Shown one piece after another: positions 1 through 11,185 of a stretch of 64,000 bases of DNA; position 1 is the first letter of the stretch; every line of letters starts with the position of its first letter. The notes under the pieces are model-generated. The model did not search any database. It saw nothing but the letters and a program-made list of their open reading frames with translations, and was not told where the DNA came from. The position numbers were made by a program, and so were the translations under genes. Origin of the DNA: Eleusine coracana subsp. coracana (lineage: Eukaryota; Streptophyta; Magnoliopsida; Poales; Poaceae); assembly GCA_032690845.1 (NCBI GenBank), contig CM064432.1:60510071-60574070 (forward strand). The letters run 5' to 3'.

Positions 1-914
1 TGCCCTAAGCCCAAAAAAAGTCCCCTGCTGATTGCTGAGGTAATACATGAACAAAAAAGCACAAATGCATGGTAATAAAAAAAAGGGACAAGATGGCAAT
101 CGCAGAAAAAGAAAAGCACAACATGCTACTCACCAGTAACCCGTTGGAGGAGCTCACGACCGAGCCCACGTGGGCTCAAATTCACCCTCCACATGTGCCC
201 AGCGGAGGCGGCCACAGAAGACTACAAGCACTGCCGCACCGATTGTTCTTATGGTTCTACTACGTGCCCGCAGCCTTCTTCTCGTCCTTAGCACTGTCCC
301 GCTTTAGGGTTTGTGCAGCGGTTGCATTTGCATGTGTACGGCGGCGAAAGAGATTTTTAGGATAGAAACGGGAACGACCATAAACCCCACACTTCTTAAC
401 CTAGCGAGAGCGACTACATTCTTCGGCTAGCTGGGTCATCAGCGCTACCGGCCTACCGCTAAGTCTCGAACCCATGCAGTTGCGAGCCCATATGAAACTG
501 GGCCTTATCGCCTCTCTCCCTCTCTTGAAAAAATAAAGGCCTTATCAATAATCGTCAGCCCATCTTTTGCAATGCAATTTCTTGCACAAGATTGTAGTAG
601 TTAATAGGGTTAACTTTCTCTAAAAAAAGTTAATAGTGTTAACCATGTAATGTTTTTTTTATGAAATGAATTATGCAAACGTCGACAAACACACAGGAGT
701 ACTTATCTCTATAAACACATGCATAACACCTCTGAAAGACTGGGTAGGTTGATCTTAAGATTCAGAAAGTTATCATGGATGTCTATGTAATTACGTGACT
801 AGAATTGAGATAACTGAATTATGCATATTTTATTATTATCCTAACTTTTGTCTTCAAGTTATTGTAATACTCTATGATGCAGCTTTAGAGTGCATAATTC
901 TAGATATATAGCTA
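1..914. other. Intergenic, no supported gene
   Basis: The short open frame near 69-365 has no recognisable domain and I do not support it as a gene. The rest is AT-rich DNA with homopolymer runs and nothing recognisable. Confidence 0.5.
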
Positions 915-1158
915 GTTAAGTTTTTTTATGGCCACCCGGGTTCAAGTCCTAGATATGACATGTGTGTTGTATTTATGGCTAGACATCCTTATCGTCAAAG
1001 ACATCGGTGATGACTTTATGATTTTTAAGTTCAGCCGATCTAGTCTTTGGAGGCGCTCATAGCCTCATGGAGTATATTGTGTATATTTGTGTAAGGGTGA
1101 GTGTTCATACATGTTTGTAAGTGTTTGCATCTGTAATATATATGTTTCACGAAAAAGA
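915..1158 (+). mobile_element. SINE-like element (OsSN-type tail)
   Basis: A B-box-like segment (gggttcaagtcct near 948) is followed by a tail of the kind seen in rice OsSN SINEs: ggaggcgctcatag near 1050, then a T/G-rich stretch resembling 'gggtgagtgt...gtgtttgcatctgta' and a short A-rich end. The A-box part is poorly preserved. The family assignment is by memory of the consensus; no target duplication was identified. Confidence 0.45.
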
Positions 1159-1658
1159 AACAACAAGCAAACAAGAGTACTCCCTCCATTTTCCGTTTTC
1201 GTCAGTTAGCTCAACGTTGAGCTAGCCAGCGACAACAAATACATGGAAGAGGAGTATATATGGTAATAACATTGATTTTAGTTGAGTTAAAAAACACATT
1301 GATTTCAGTTACCAAACTAATAAAACGGACTGAGCTAACACAACACATAAGTAATTTCAACATGATTCTTTCGATCGGATTGTATTTAAATTGCCACGAG
1401 AAACATATCAAAATCTTCGAGAATAACCCACCAGCTTCATGGAAGAACATGACAGAAAAAAGCATGGAATATTTGCTATTTGTGTCATGAATAAAAATAA
1501 TCTCCATGTTTTTGCACATGACACATGAGTTACACGTGACAACATCTGTCACTACAAGTTTGCATTGCGTCTACCGTTATCACACTGCTGCAACTTAATT
1601 AGTCCAATATACTTGGAGTATAAGATAGCAGTCACTAAACTACTTAATAACGCCATAC
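1159..1658. other. Intergenic, 3' side of first MATH-BTB gene
   Basis: It contains one Stowaway-like end (gtactccctccatttt near 1178) without a matching inverted partner, so at most a truncated MITE. The small open frames on both strands overlap each other and show no domain. The 3' UTR of the neighbouring minus-strand MATH-BTB gene probably lies here. Confidence 0.4.
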
Positions 1659-2725
1659 TTAGACGCCTGAACAATACATGCATGTGTCATGTACTCCTGT
1701 CTCAAGCCTCTCTCGCAGTTCAGAGACAATGGATGGGAACTGCTGTGCCAGCTGCATGAACCCCTCAGTCAACACAATCTTCCTGAAATTTTCATTCATT
1801 GCAATGAAATCAATGCACTTGTTCCTCAACTCTGGGCAGCTATGCATCTCAGCGCAAGCCAAGGTAGTGGCAACTGTATCCACCGAAAAATTCTCATACA
1901 ACTTCTGGGCACACAAAAGCTTCAGCCGGTTCAATGCGTACCTGTCAGCGGCGGCAAGCAAACGCTGCAACTCTTCCGTTAGTGACTGCCCATCAAGCAC
2001 GTCATCTTCTGGAAAGGAATCCGTGTAGATGAATCGACGCATAGCTTTGAATGTTGCAGGGGTGATCTCCTGCAGGGTGATGGTTGACATTGAAGCCTCA
2101 GCCATGGATCCAAGGAGCTCTGCTTTCAACACCGGTGATCGAACGGCAAGCACAAGTCGGTGTGCGGGGAATGTCTCACCGTCGACGATGAATGACACAT
2201 CCGACCCCTCCATGGTATCCAACAGAGCACCAAAATGTTCCCCGATATCAAGAGGCGGAACCGGAACGTAGCTGTCATCTATGACCATGATGGTGAATGA
2301 AAACTTGATACATCCGTTCTTTACATGTTTGGCCTCCACATCGTCACGCGAAACGAACTGGCCCCAACCATAACTGCGTGAGTGGTTGCTGTATTTACAA
2401 CCTGTGATGCGTTTCACCATGCTGGAAGGTAGTTGGTCGTTTCCTTCCAAACAGGCCGTGAAGCTGACCTCAACAATGGAGGATTTGCTCAAGAGCTCAA
2501 GATAAAAAGATAGGTATTCACCCCACCAGTCTACCAGCTGCTCATCCCCACAAGGGAACCAGTTCAACCTCCACAAGTGCCCGCAGGCGGTGAAGGCGTC
2601 GGAGTGGAGCTCCTTACCGATGGGGAGGTGCTTCGTGTGCTCGTAGTCCAGTTTGAACTCCACTAAGGTGGAAACCAGCTTGGTGTCCCGCACCTCTTGC
2701 CTCATTATGCGGCAAGGCTTGTCCA
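1659..2725 (-). CDS. MATH-BTB domain protein (copy A)
   Basis: Predicted substrate adaptor for CUL3-RING ubiquitin ligases: the MATH domain binds the target and BTB binds CUL3 (family knowledge). The 355-residue protein has a MATH domain at roughly residues 20-150 (FKLDYEHTKHLPIG, then GHLWRLNWFP), a P-P-L-D-I-G linker, a BTB domain at about 180-295 (GSDVSFIVDGETFPAHR; FIYTDSFPED; LLAAADRYALNRLKLLC) and a C-terminal BACK-like helix region. No in-frame ATG precedes MDKPCRIM in this exon: the reading begins at the acceptor (AG at 2727-2726). The upstream leader exon ends in A at 3187, so splicing gives A|TG GAC in a good Kozak context (GCC ATG G). An internal ATG at 2705 would give 348 residues. 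It is intact and its neighbours on the same strand are paralogues. Confidence 0.9.
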
Positions 2726-3186
2726 CTACAATGATATATATAGTGCAAGTAATTGAACAACAGTCTATTTGAAGATCAAATGTACCTTAGTCGATTTTAG
2801 CAACAAAGAAAAAGTTTTAGCAACAAAGAAGAAGGTGAAAATTAATTGCTAGTACGTGTTCATTGAATACTTGCATTGGAGTATAATATACATCTGCATT
2901 GTTCCAGTAGTATATTTTTATTGTTTTAAAAATGTGAAAGAATCAAATGCAAAATTTCGGTTAGCTGAATAACTAACAAATCTATAATATAATAATAAGG
3001 TACAATTTTAGGAAGAAAAATAAAAATCACAAACTTGGCATGATCTTTTTTTTCTTAAAAATAAGGACTTGGCATCTTCTATATATAGACTGATGAGTGA
3101 TTATGACGCACTTTTGGATTTGATCGAGTAAACTTTTGGATGTATAAGCTGCAATACTAACCAAAAAAAAAATAGTTTGTACTTAC
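2726..3186 (-). other. Intron splitting the start codon of copy A
   Basis: The donor GTAAGT begins at 3186 and the acceptor TTGTAG ends at 2726. The 461 bp are AT-rich. The intron separates the A of the start codon (3187) from its TG (2725-2724). Confidence 0.65.
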
Positions 3187-3400
3187 TGGCAACCTGCAGC
3201 CGAGGAGGGGACGACGACAGGACGAGGTGCCCCCAGCTCTTCCCCCCGTCCTCCTCTACTAGATGCGACCTCCGTCCTCGGCACCTCCCCTATTGTTCTC
3301 AATTCGCTTTGCTGTGGCCGCCAATATGAATATGATGCCTATGCCGCGGCAGTATCGACGGACCTAGGATATAAACCTGGCCCTAGCCGACGTACGTATA
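3187..3400 (-). promoter_or_regulatory. Leader exon and core promoter of copy A
   Basis: Read on the minus strand, this GC-rich stretch ends in GGTTGCCA followed by the donor GTAAGT. A TATA-like sequence (TTTATATCC) lies near 3370-3380, about 190 bp upstream of the donor, so the transcript start is probably near 3340. There is no in-frame ATG other than the one rebuilt by splicing. Confidence 0.5.
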
Positions 3401-4517
3401 CAACTCAAAATACCCACGCAGAGTAGAGTCCCGCTCCAACACAGCGAGTCGGCGACGAAGCGACATCCATATGCAAACGCGACCATCTTGCGTGTCGTGA
3501 CGACGCAGGACTGCTCGACGCCGGCACTTCACATCATGGCCGCTGGCCTTTGTTGTTCTTTATCATTTGATCAATCCACGTGTACACCAACTGCAGCCGG
3601 ATCTTGTAATAAGCCTGTAGTATTAGTAGTCAGTCACCCTTGAACTGGTTCTAATTTATAGTAGTTCTGAAATTCGTCGTCGATACACTCTTTAGTACTA
3701 CTAGTCAAACACCCCTATTGATTATGATTTTTTCTGACTTGATAAGTGATTTTAATACGTTACTCCCTCTAAACATTTAATGTTTACGGTGACCAAAGAG
3801 AATGTATTTGTCCTGTTCACGGTGATCAAAGAGAAAACCAACTGCTTCTAAATTCATTTACTGCCAGCTCGCTTCGTTCCTCATTTGTCCTCGCTGCACA
3901 AGTACCGGAGTGCATGCCTGCATGGACTGGTCTGAGCAATAGCCCACCTAAAAACAAGTCTTCTCACAGATGAATAGATAGAGAGTTCACGGCCTACCAC
4001 TATTGTGATATTTTTCTAAATCTACGACATTGATGATGTGTTTGCTAATAAAAGAAATGGTTGTGGACAGTTTGCTTTTCCTATTCATCCCCCCCCCCCC
4101 CCCCCCCCCCCTCCAACTCGAGGTGTAGTTAGTTAACTTTAACTTGCATCGGAATAATTCTCAAATGTTCATTGTATGATATCATTGTGCTATCAACAAT
4201 GAAGAAACAGTACGTATAAAAACAATATGAACTTACGAATGACCATACTTGAGAAATTGACGGGCACGGGGTTAGCGCGACCACCTTCCTAGTAGTACAG
4301 CTTCAGGAAAGGAAAGTGCCAATAACACGAAACATATATAAACGCAAGTAGTACGTATACAGTTAGCATAGAAGTTATATACACAATCTCCCCATAATTT
4401 CCGCTGAGCTGTAAGCTCCAATAGTCTGTTTGGAAAAATAAACGAAGCAGTATATCTGAATACCAGACCAGCACTGTGTGCATGGCGTCTGAAACAATAG
4501 ACATGGAGATGAAAAGA
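3401..4517. other. Intergenic with poly-C tract and MITE relic
   Basis: A run of 23 C lies at 4089-4111. A Stowaway-like terminus (ttactccctcta near 3761) has no clear partner. The part next to 4517 should hold the 3' UTR of copy B; no gene is supported. Confidence 0.4.
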
Positions 4518-5480
4518 CTACAGGCATGTCTCGATTCTTTCTCGCAGCTCATCGATGATAGAAGGGCATTGCTGCCCCAATTGAATGAAACCCGGAGTTA
4601 AAACAGCCTTCCTGAAATTTTTCTCCTCTAGAAAGAAGTCCATGCATTTCTTCCTCAACAGGGGGCAGTCGTATATTTCAGCGCAAGCTAAAGTTGTGGC
4701 CACTGTGTCTACTGACACACTGTCCCATAGTTTCTGGGCACACATAACCTTCAAACGGTCCAATCCATAACGATCGGCCGCAGCCAATAGATTCTCATAG
4801 AGAGAGTCCCCAAGCTCATCATCTCTAGGCAAGGCATCCGTGTACATGTACCGAAGCATGACCCTAAATGTTGCAGGGGCAATGTCGTGTAGGGTGACGC
4901 ATGACATGGTGGCCTCGGCCATGGAACCACGAAGCTCTGCTTTGAAAACCGGTGAACGAGAGGCAAGAATCACCCGGTGTGCGTGGAACGTCTCACCATT
5001 GACGTTGAACGAAACATCCGCCCCAACCGTGCTATCCAGAAGTATGCCTAAATGCTTTACAATGTCTGAAGGTGGCACAAGGATAGGGTTGTCAGTTAAG
5101 ACCATGACGTCGCATAGAAATTTGATGTGTCCCTGTCTCAAGTAACTGTTCTGTAGATCGATTAGCGAAACGAACTGACACCAACCCGTTTTATCTTCCT
5201 CCTTGCAGAATCGATGAGTAGATGTCTTTTTCCTAAAGGCGCCGTTTCCTTCCAAGCTGGCTTCGACGGTGGCTTTGACACTTGAAGATTTGCTCAGAAG
5301 CTCTAGAAAGAAAGATACGTACTCGCCGTTATGTTCTGGCTTGAGCCCACGAGGGTAGAAATGCATCCTCCATGTGAGTCCGCTGCCGGAGAAGGGATCG
5401 GAGCAGACTGCCTCACCGATGGGAAGATCCTTGTTGCGTTTGTAGTCCACTTTGAACTCGGCTAAGGTGGAACCCGACAT
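4518..5480 (-). CDS. MATH-BTB domain protein (copy B)
   Basis: Intact 320-residue MATH-BTB protein, a predicted CUL3 ubiquitin-ligase adaptor. The MATH domain covers roughly residues 5-135 (LAEFKVDYKRNKDLPIG; GLTWRMHFYPRG; TGWCQFVSL), with the linker ILVPPSDIVKHLG. BTB spans about 155-270 (GADVSFNVNGETFHAHR; MLRYMYTDALPRDDELG; LLAAADRYGLDRLKVMCAQK) and a BACK-like region ends in ELRERIETCL. I take the ATG at 5480; the frame is open 12 bases further (TTG) but without ATG. Unlike copy A the start lies inside the exon. A candidate acceptor (TTTTTCAG) lies about 50 bases upstream and a leader exon near 5.9 kb. Confidence 0.92.
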   Translation of the reverse strand: MSGSTLAEFKVDYKRNKDLPIGEAVCSDPFSGSGLTWRMHFYPRGLKPEHNGEYVSFFLELLSKSSSVKATVEASLEGNGAFRKKTSTHRFCKEEDKTGWCQFVSLIDLQNSYLRQGHIKFLCDVMVLTDNPILVPPSDIVKHLGILLDSTVGADVSFNVNGETFHAHRVILASRSPVFKAELRGSMAEATMSCVTLHDIAPATFRVMLRYMYTDALPRDDELGDSLYENLLAAADRYGLDRLKVMCAQKLWDSVSVDTVATTLACAEIYDCPLLRKKCMDFFLEEKNFRKAVLTPGFIQLGQQCPSIIDELRERIETCL

Positions 5481-6262
5481 GTTGGCCCCCAATTCTAGTT
5501 TTGCCTTGTGTCTTCTTTCACCAGTTTATTACTGAAAAATTAAAAAATAATTTCCAAATAAACAAGCTGCCATGACTGTAGTATTTCATAAAACTTGATG
5601 ATGTTCACTGAATAATTAGAAAAAAATTATAACAAACTCGAAGAACCCTCAAACATCTGACCTAGTTTGATAGTACTGAATAATTAGCAGGCAAGAAAAT
5701 GTTAAATTGAATGAGTTAGAGAGCACTGGACAAAAAGAAATTAATTAGCAAGCTAAGTTATCGCAAATCATGCCCTAAAACCTGACAATGCCCTTTTCGA
5801 TTTGGAAGAACTTGTAAAAATTTACAATCTGGAAAAAGAAGAAATCCCCATGCTGCATTAAGTAACCCAACACCGGATTATTACTCACCGTCAATCCGCC
5901 GGAAGAGGCACGGTGGCAATTGAAGACAATGCGCCGCGTTGTTACGTACTCTATCCTCGGGCTAGACGCCTAGACCCGAACCTGGGTTATAAGGATCGCA
6001 CGTTACCTCCTCGAATGTCGTCGATCGTCGTCAGCACCGCCCCTGCCGGTCGTCGAGTCTCTCCCGGTTGCCGCTTCCGTGAATCCGGGCCGGGCACGAG
6101 AAGGATGCAAGAGGGGGGACGGCTGAGTAAACAAAATTGCATATAAAACCCCTGTGCAAGTGGGTCCAGGCGTGTCCAAAACAGAGCCGACACGTTTGCT
6201 GAGCCGTCTCGACTGCACAACCGTTTCCACCGCGGTAGACACAATTGCGCCATCCGAGTCAC
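5481..6262 (-). promoter_or_regulatory. Leader intron, leader exon and promoter of copy B
   Basis: On the minus strand a candidate donor (ACGGTGAGT, exon end 5889) pairs with the acceptor TTTTTCAG near 5533. A second possible donor (GAGGAGGTAACG) lies near 6008. A TATA-like TTTTATATG lies near 6140. Coding content of the leader is doubtful. The exon ends in G, so it does not rebuild an ATG, in agreement with the internal start chosen for copy B. Confidence 0.4.
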
Positions 6263-7072
6263 GTTTTTTTTTTTTTTTTTGAGATGATCCGAGTCACGTT
6301 ACTGCTTGTGACATCTCTTCGTTGTCATCGTTCACATCAACATTTTCCCAGTGTGACATAAGAAATGCCAAATAAACTGATGGCGTATAAATATCTAGTG
6401 ACATGAATAAACTGGGAAACCATATAACGAGTTAACTCCCAATTAGAAAGAAACTGATGGCTTATAAATATCTAGTGATACACATAAACTGGGAAACCAT
6501 AATGTGTTAACTGCCAAATTAGACAGAAGAAAAATTCCGCTAAAGAAAAGACAGTAGAAGAAGCTCAGATGGAAGTTTGCAAATGGTGCAGAGTTGTGAC
6601 TTGTAAAATGACAGTACAAGAACCACCAACATTCTTGTAAGGATCAGATCACCATGGTCCATTAAGTTCAAACTACATAGTTAAGTATTTCATAGCGGCA
6701 TAGCAAAAGTACCTATAAAACTATTAAAAAGCTTCAAGCCTGTTCAAGCACAGAAGATGACCTAGAAAAAAAAACTAGGCTACTAAGTACGGATAATCTC
6801 CATAGCTCTTTACCAGATTTGCATGCCCATATGCTCCATCTCGACTTTCATAGCTTTGAACCTGACTGTGTAACAATATCCTCTACCTTGTGTCGCCTCA
6901 ACCATCAGTATCATTGACAGCAAAATGGTCCAATGCTATTACTACGATAACGCAGGTTCCAGTATGGCAGTCATCAAAATATACAACCCCACTACACAGC
7001 TATGCTTGAAGCTTGAATACTAAAAAAGCTAGGCTTGAAAGCGGAACTATACACGTTGGAGTATCACATCGG
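6263..7072. repeat. Spacer with approximate 77 bp tandem duplication
   Basis: Units at about 6374-6450 and 6451-6526 share 'aaactgatgg.ttataaatatctagtga' and 'aaactgggaaaccat'. A 16-18 base T run lies at 6265. The remainder is probably the 3' UTR and flank of copy C. No other gene was seen. Confidence 0.6.
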
Positions 7073-8053
7073 TCATGTCCCACTCTTCTCCCTCAGCTCG
7101 TCGATAATGGATGGGAATTGTTGCACCAACTGGATGAAGCCTGGGGTTAACACAGCATTCCTGAAATTTTTCTCTTCTGCAAAGAAGTCGATGCAATTTT
7201 TCTTTAACTCCAGGCAGTTGTACATTTCAGCAAAAGCTAAGGTAGAGGCTGCAGTATCGACAGAAACATCACTCCACAATTTCTGTGCACACATAAGCTT
7301 CAGCCGGTCCAATGCGTATCGGTCAGCCGCAGCTAGTAGATGTTGAATCATCTCAGTGGGAGACTCCCCAAGCTCATCGTCCCCAGGAAAGACATCTGTG
7401 TACATAAACCGAAGCATGACTCTGAATGTTGCAGGAGCAATGCCATGCAGGGTGATAGTTGACAATGCAGCCTCAGACATGGAACCAAGAAGCTCAGCTT
7501 TGAAGACCGGTGAACGAGCAGCAAGTACCGTTCTATGAGCATGGAATGTTTCGCTGTCAACAATGAACGACACATCGGTTCCATCTGTGCTATCCAGCAG
7601 TGCGGCTAGATGTTTTCCGATGTTTGAAGGTGGCACTGGAATTGACCTATCATTTACGACAATGACACCATACATTAATGTGATGTGTCCATCTACTACG
7701 TACTTTTCTACCAGAACAGTGTGTGGCACAAACTGAAACCAACCCCAGTCTTGCTGGTTGAACAGATGAACTTTAGTCCTTCTTGCTGTCTTGTAACATG
7801 TCTGGCCGTCCTTGCCAACCATGAAGGCCTCAAAGATGGCATTGACACTCCTGGATTTGTTCACTAAAGGAAGATGGAGAGATACTTGCCCTCGTCACAC
7901 GCTCTGCTCCCTTGGGGGTAGCACTGTATTCTCCACGTGCCCATCAGCTGAAAAGGCATTGGATTGGATGGCCTTTCCAATAGGATGATCTTTGGCTTGC
8001 TCGTAGTTTATTCTTAGTTCATGGAAACTAGAATCGATTGCCCGTCGCTCCAT
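7073..8053 (-). pseudogene. MATH-BTB gene (copy C) with two compensating frameshifts
   Basis: BTB and BACK parts are intact (GTDVSFIVDSETFHAHR; FMYTDVFPGDDELG; LLAAADRYALDRLKLMCAQK; end ELREKSGT). The N-terminal MATH half starts at an ATG at 8053 (ERRAIDSSFHELRINYEQAK). After GH at about 7936 the frame shifts: the W-R-I-x-C-Y-P-x-G motif and E-G-K-Y-L-S-I-F-L lie in another frame. It shifts back near 7868 before VNKSRSVNAIFEAF. In the uninterrupted frame there is a TGA near 7895. The shifts cancel, so the downstream part is in frame with the ATG, but the intervening 22 or so residues and the stop break the product. An N-terminally truncated product (from VNKS, no ATG) is the alternative. A possible sequencing error cannot be excluded. 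Confidence 0.75.
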
Positions 8054-8078
8054 CAGGGGTGGGCGTCCTTGCTAGTTC

Positions 8079-8470
8079 ACTGAATCATTGGCAAGTAAAT
8101 TTAGTCAATCAATATAAATTATGGCAATCAAATTTTACAATAAATTGTCACACAGCTAATACTTTCTGATACTGCTACTTTATACTCAACATTTGGCCCA
8201 TTTGGCATCACTTCAAAAGACATGAAAAGAAAAATGAAACATCAGCAGTTAAGCAGCACGAACCTAAATTGGAGCGGGAGGGGGAAACTTACTGAGGTGG
8301 TGGTCGTGGTGGGACTGATGCCTTCCTGCTCGTGGTGTCGACGGGAGATGAGTCGCCAGCCGACCGCTCCTATCTCCTCCCCGCTCCCGACCTTAGTCCC
8401 TCGGCACCTCCGGTGTCCTTGCCGGAGCGGAATCCCTCCTCGACTCCCTCGCGGTGACACGCGAGCCTAG
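8079..8470 (-). promoter_or_regulatory. Leader intron and leader exon of copy C
   Basis: Minus-strand donor CTCA|GTAAGT has its exon end at 8293, and the acceptor GATTCAG ends at 8080. The exon ends in A and the acceptor is followed by TG, as in copies A and E. Here A|TG AAC is followed at once by TAG, so the rebuilt ATG would be a two-codon upstream frame and translation would need the ATG at 8053. Confidence 0.45.
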
Positions 8471-8771
8471 CGAAAGTCCGCAGTGGGACTCGCCTCCAGC
8501 AGATAGCCACCGCCGGCTCTCGCCGCCGCTAGGGTTCACCTCGCGGTTAAGGGCCTGCCGCCGAACGCGACGGAACAGTTGCCGGAGGAAGAGTGGAAGA
8601 CGGCATGAGTTGGGAAATGGACTCGTGAGCTGCGTTCAAGATTGGGCCGGCCCAGGTCAAAAGGCCTCCATTTACTTTCGACCACGAAACCAGACTCCAG
8701 CATCTTCACAGGCTGACGATGGATGCTTCTTACTAATCAAGCTCAAGTAATTATTTCTCTTGATACTGAGT
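8471..8771. other. Upstream flank of copy C
   Basis: GC-rich near 8471-8600, with GAACCCTAGC on the minus strand, as in plant 5' UTRs. Beyond that it is unremarkable up to the LINE target site. Confidence 0.35.
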
Positions 8772-8789
8772 TAGCTGAAGATAAGCCAA

Positions 8790-10023
8790 GGTGGCTTAGG
8801 AATTATAAACACAGAAAATTTTAATGAGTGTCCAATTACAAAGTGGATCTGGAAGTTGTACAAACAGAGAGAAAGACTTTGGTGCAGACTGCTTTATGCT
8901 AAGTATATGCCAAATGGAGATTTCTTTAACTCCCAGGATAAAGGATCACAATTTTGGAAAGGGCTACACAAGGTGAAACACCTATTCCAATGGGGTGCCA
9001 TCAACAGAATCGGTAACGGAAAAAATACCAGATTATGGCATGATGTTTGGCTGCACAAGTGCCCGCTTAGAGTTTCCTTCCACAGGTTGTTCGCATATTG
9101 TCAAAAACCAAACATCTCAGTGAAAGAGGCCGCCGACAATGAATGGAACATTGAGTTTAAAAGAATGTTGAGCAGCAGGGAGTATAGAGATTGGGATAGT
9201 TTACAGGCAGAACTGAAGGAAGTCAAACTAACATCTATGGAAGATGACATTGAATGGGCCCTGACCAGCAATAAAACCTTCACTACTTATTCGCTCTACA
9301 AATTCCTTATGGATGGTGGAATGAAGAACAAATTGGCAATCAAGATTTGGAAATGTAAGGTGCCACTCAAAGTCAGAATTTTTCTTTGGCAACTCTTCCA
9401 AGACAGGGTACAAACAAAGGCTCAAATGAAACATAGAAGTTGGAAAGGGAGTATAAATTGTATGCTTTGCGGTAACCCGGAGACTGTGAATCACCTGATA
9501 GCTCGATGTCCACTTGCAAGCTTTGCATGGTGTGTGGTCAAGGAGACCTTTGGCTGGAGTAATAAACCAACCTCGTTAGAGGATATTATAGAAAACTGGA
9601 TACCCAGAAAATTTGGTGTAAGCCAAGATCTGGGCCTTTTTATTTTTGCAGCACTAGCACGGGCGCTCTGGCTAACCAGAAACAAGATCACTATGCAAAA
9701 ATTGTTGCCACATAAACCAATGGATGTCATTCACATAACTATTTCCCATATGCGGCTTTGTTCGGATGACATGGGAAAGGAGTGGATTGGAGTGGAATGA
9801 AATGTAATCAATTCACAAATGACTTGCTGTGGATTTAATCCCTCTCAAACCATGCCAATCCATTGGAAAGCAAGGAACAACCGAACGAGCCCTGCAGAGA
9901 TGGAAGATCTTGACGAAGGAGAACAGCAGCAAGAAGGTGGAGGAGATCGCAACGCGACTAAGGCAATTTGCTAGGCATTTGAAGCCACTCGAAAGTGAAC
10001 CCTCTGACATAGAATTCATTTGA
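8790..10023 (+). pseudogene. LINE ORF2 C-terminus (zf-RVT domain), MITE-interrupted
   Basis: Reads GGLGIINTENFNEC, then KWIWKLYKQ, NGKNTRLWHDVWL, and the zinc-binding RVT motif C-M-L-C-G-N-P-E-T-V-N-H-L-I-A-R-C-P near residues 215-235 of the fragment. These are typical of the tail of plant L1-type reverse transcriptases. The catalytic reverse transcriptase core is absent. The frame runs to 9753 and ends prematurely inside the nested element (stop 9798-9800). After the element (from 9896) the original frame resumes and runs to the stop at 10021-10023. Leaving out the insertion and one copy of its 3 bp duplication joins the two parts in the same frame. Confidence 0.88.
9754..9892. mobile_element. 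139 bp MITE nested in the LINE
   Basis: Terminal inverted repeats are imperfect: GGCTTTGTTCGG at the left against GGGCTCGTTCGG read inward from the right, followed by further inverted similarity (gtggattgg / aatggattgg). The flanking 3 bp TGC is duplicated (9751-9753 and 9893-9895). Removing it restores the LINE reading frame. Superfamily is uncertain. Confidence 0.8.
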
Positions 10024-10188
10024 AATTAATCTGGGACAATACCCCCGCTGCGTCGGGTTTTCTATTTTGTTTGTATTCTTTAGTTTTCTCAGTAGGAGAC
10101 TTGTGCTTCAGGCTTTCGCTGTAAACTCGTGGCGCTTTCAATAAAAGCGGGGAAAATCTTTTGTCTAAAAAAAAAGATAGCTGAAGAT

Positions 10189-11185
10189 CACCAGAAAATC
10201 AGATCATGCAATGAACAGAGGTAGAACCGTGGTTCGTTGCTGGACGTAGCGTCGCCTCGCCGTCGCGGCAAGTCTGGCGTACGCCGTGGCTCAACGAGAC
10301 TCTGCCTCGCCTCCGCCTAGAGGTTAGGGCTCTGTCATCTTTGCGGTTTATATAGAGGCACAAAAACAGGTACAAAAAAGAAAGAGGCAAATGCAACTTA
10401 GGCAAGTGACTGGCGTCGTCGCGGGAGCAGAGTCTGCGGACTGCGGGCCAGAGTCCCGCGGGTGCACGCGAGCACAGCAGATGAGCTTTGCATGCGTGGT
10501 CTCGTCGCCAGCGCCAGGTAGTATTCCGCAATTTAGGATGCCAATTTTCTGTGTCATGGCCTCATGGGCTCTGCAGTTTTTTGCAAAATAAAATTAAAAA
10601 TGAAAGGAGTTTTAAAAAAATACAGTGATATAGTCCCTTCCTATGGACGGATGCGTCACACGGTAGAATTGCCTCCGAATGGCTGATTAGCCATGTCTTT
10701 GACATTGGCATATTCAACACAGACGTCTCATCATACCTAACCATGTAAACACCTCGAACGATCAGCCCAACACATCTGATAAAATCATCACATATGTCTC
10801 AACGTCATCAGCGGAGCTACGCTTAATTTGTTCACAATTCATTTCTTTGAATGAAAGAGGCCTCCGAACATTTGGCTGGTAAGTCAACACGGATGTCTCA
10901 CATCACCAGCAAAGCTACGTTTAATTCACAAATGTATATTTCTTTAATGAACAAGACATCTTAGATGGTGTCTTTACTGAAAAATTCTTCAAGTAAAGAA
11001 ATAAAAAATCAAAGGCACAGGAAGATAGCACTATATACTGAAAGCATTTACTTTCAAACAGATGGGACAAAGGTTTACATGTTGCTTAATAGTTGTAATG
11101 CAAGCACAAGATGATTATAGTCTGAAACTAAAAAGTACTTGAATAATAGACTCAGCTAGCATTTTGTTCACCAGTCGAGTTGTCT
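10189..11185. other. Spacer with a candidate minus-strand leader
   Basis: On the minus strand a TATA-like CTATATAAACC near 10350 precedes a GCCCTAACC-type leader that runs toward the LINE target site at 10188. This may be an orphaned first exon. Further right, about 10790-10940, are two diverged copies of a roughly 100 bp unit (atgtctca...agcggagctacg / atgtctcac...agcaaagctacg). The last 150 bases are probably the 3' UTR of copy F. Confidence 0.35.

Larger units (their letters stand above)
8772..10188 (+). mobile_element. 5'-truncated LINE with 11 bp target duplication
   Basis: An 11 bp direct repeat TAGCTGAAGAT lies at 8772-8782 and 10178-10188, and the inserted DNA between them ends in an A-run (about 10167-10175) preceded by an AATAAAAGC-type tail. 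Inside is the C-terminal end of a non-LTR retrotransposon ORF2. The 5' truncation, A-tail and target duplication are all hallmarks of target-primed reverse transcription. A 139 bp MITE is nested within it. It is inserted just upstream of copy C. Confidence 0.92.
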
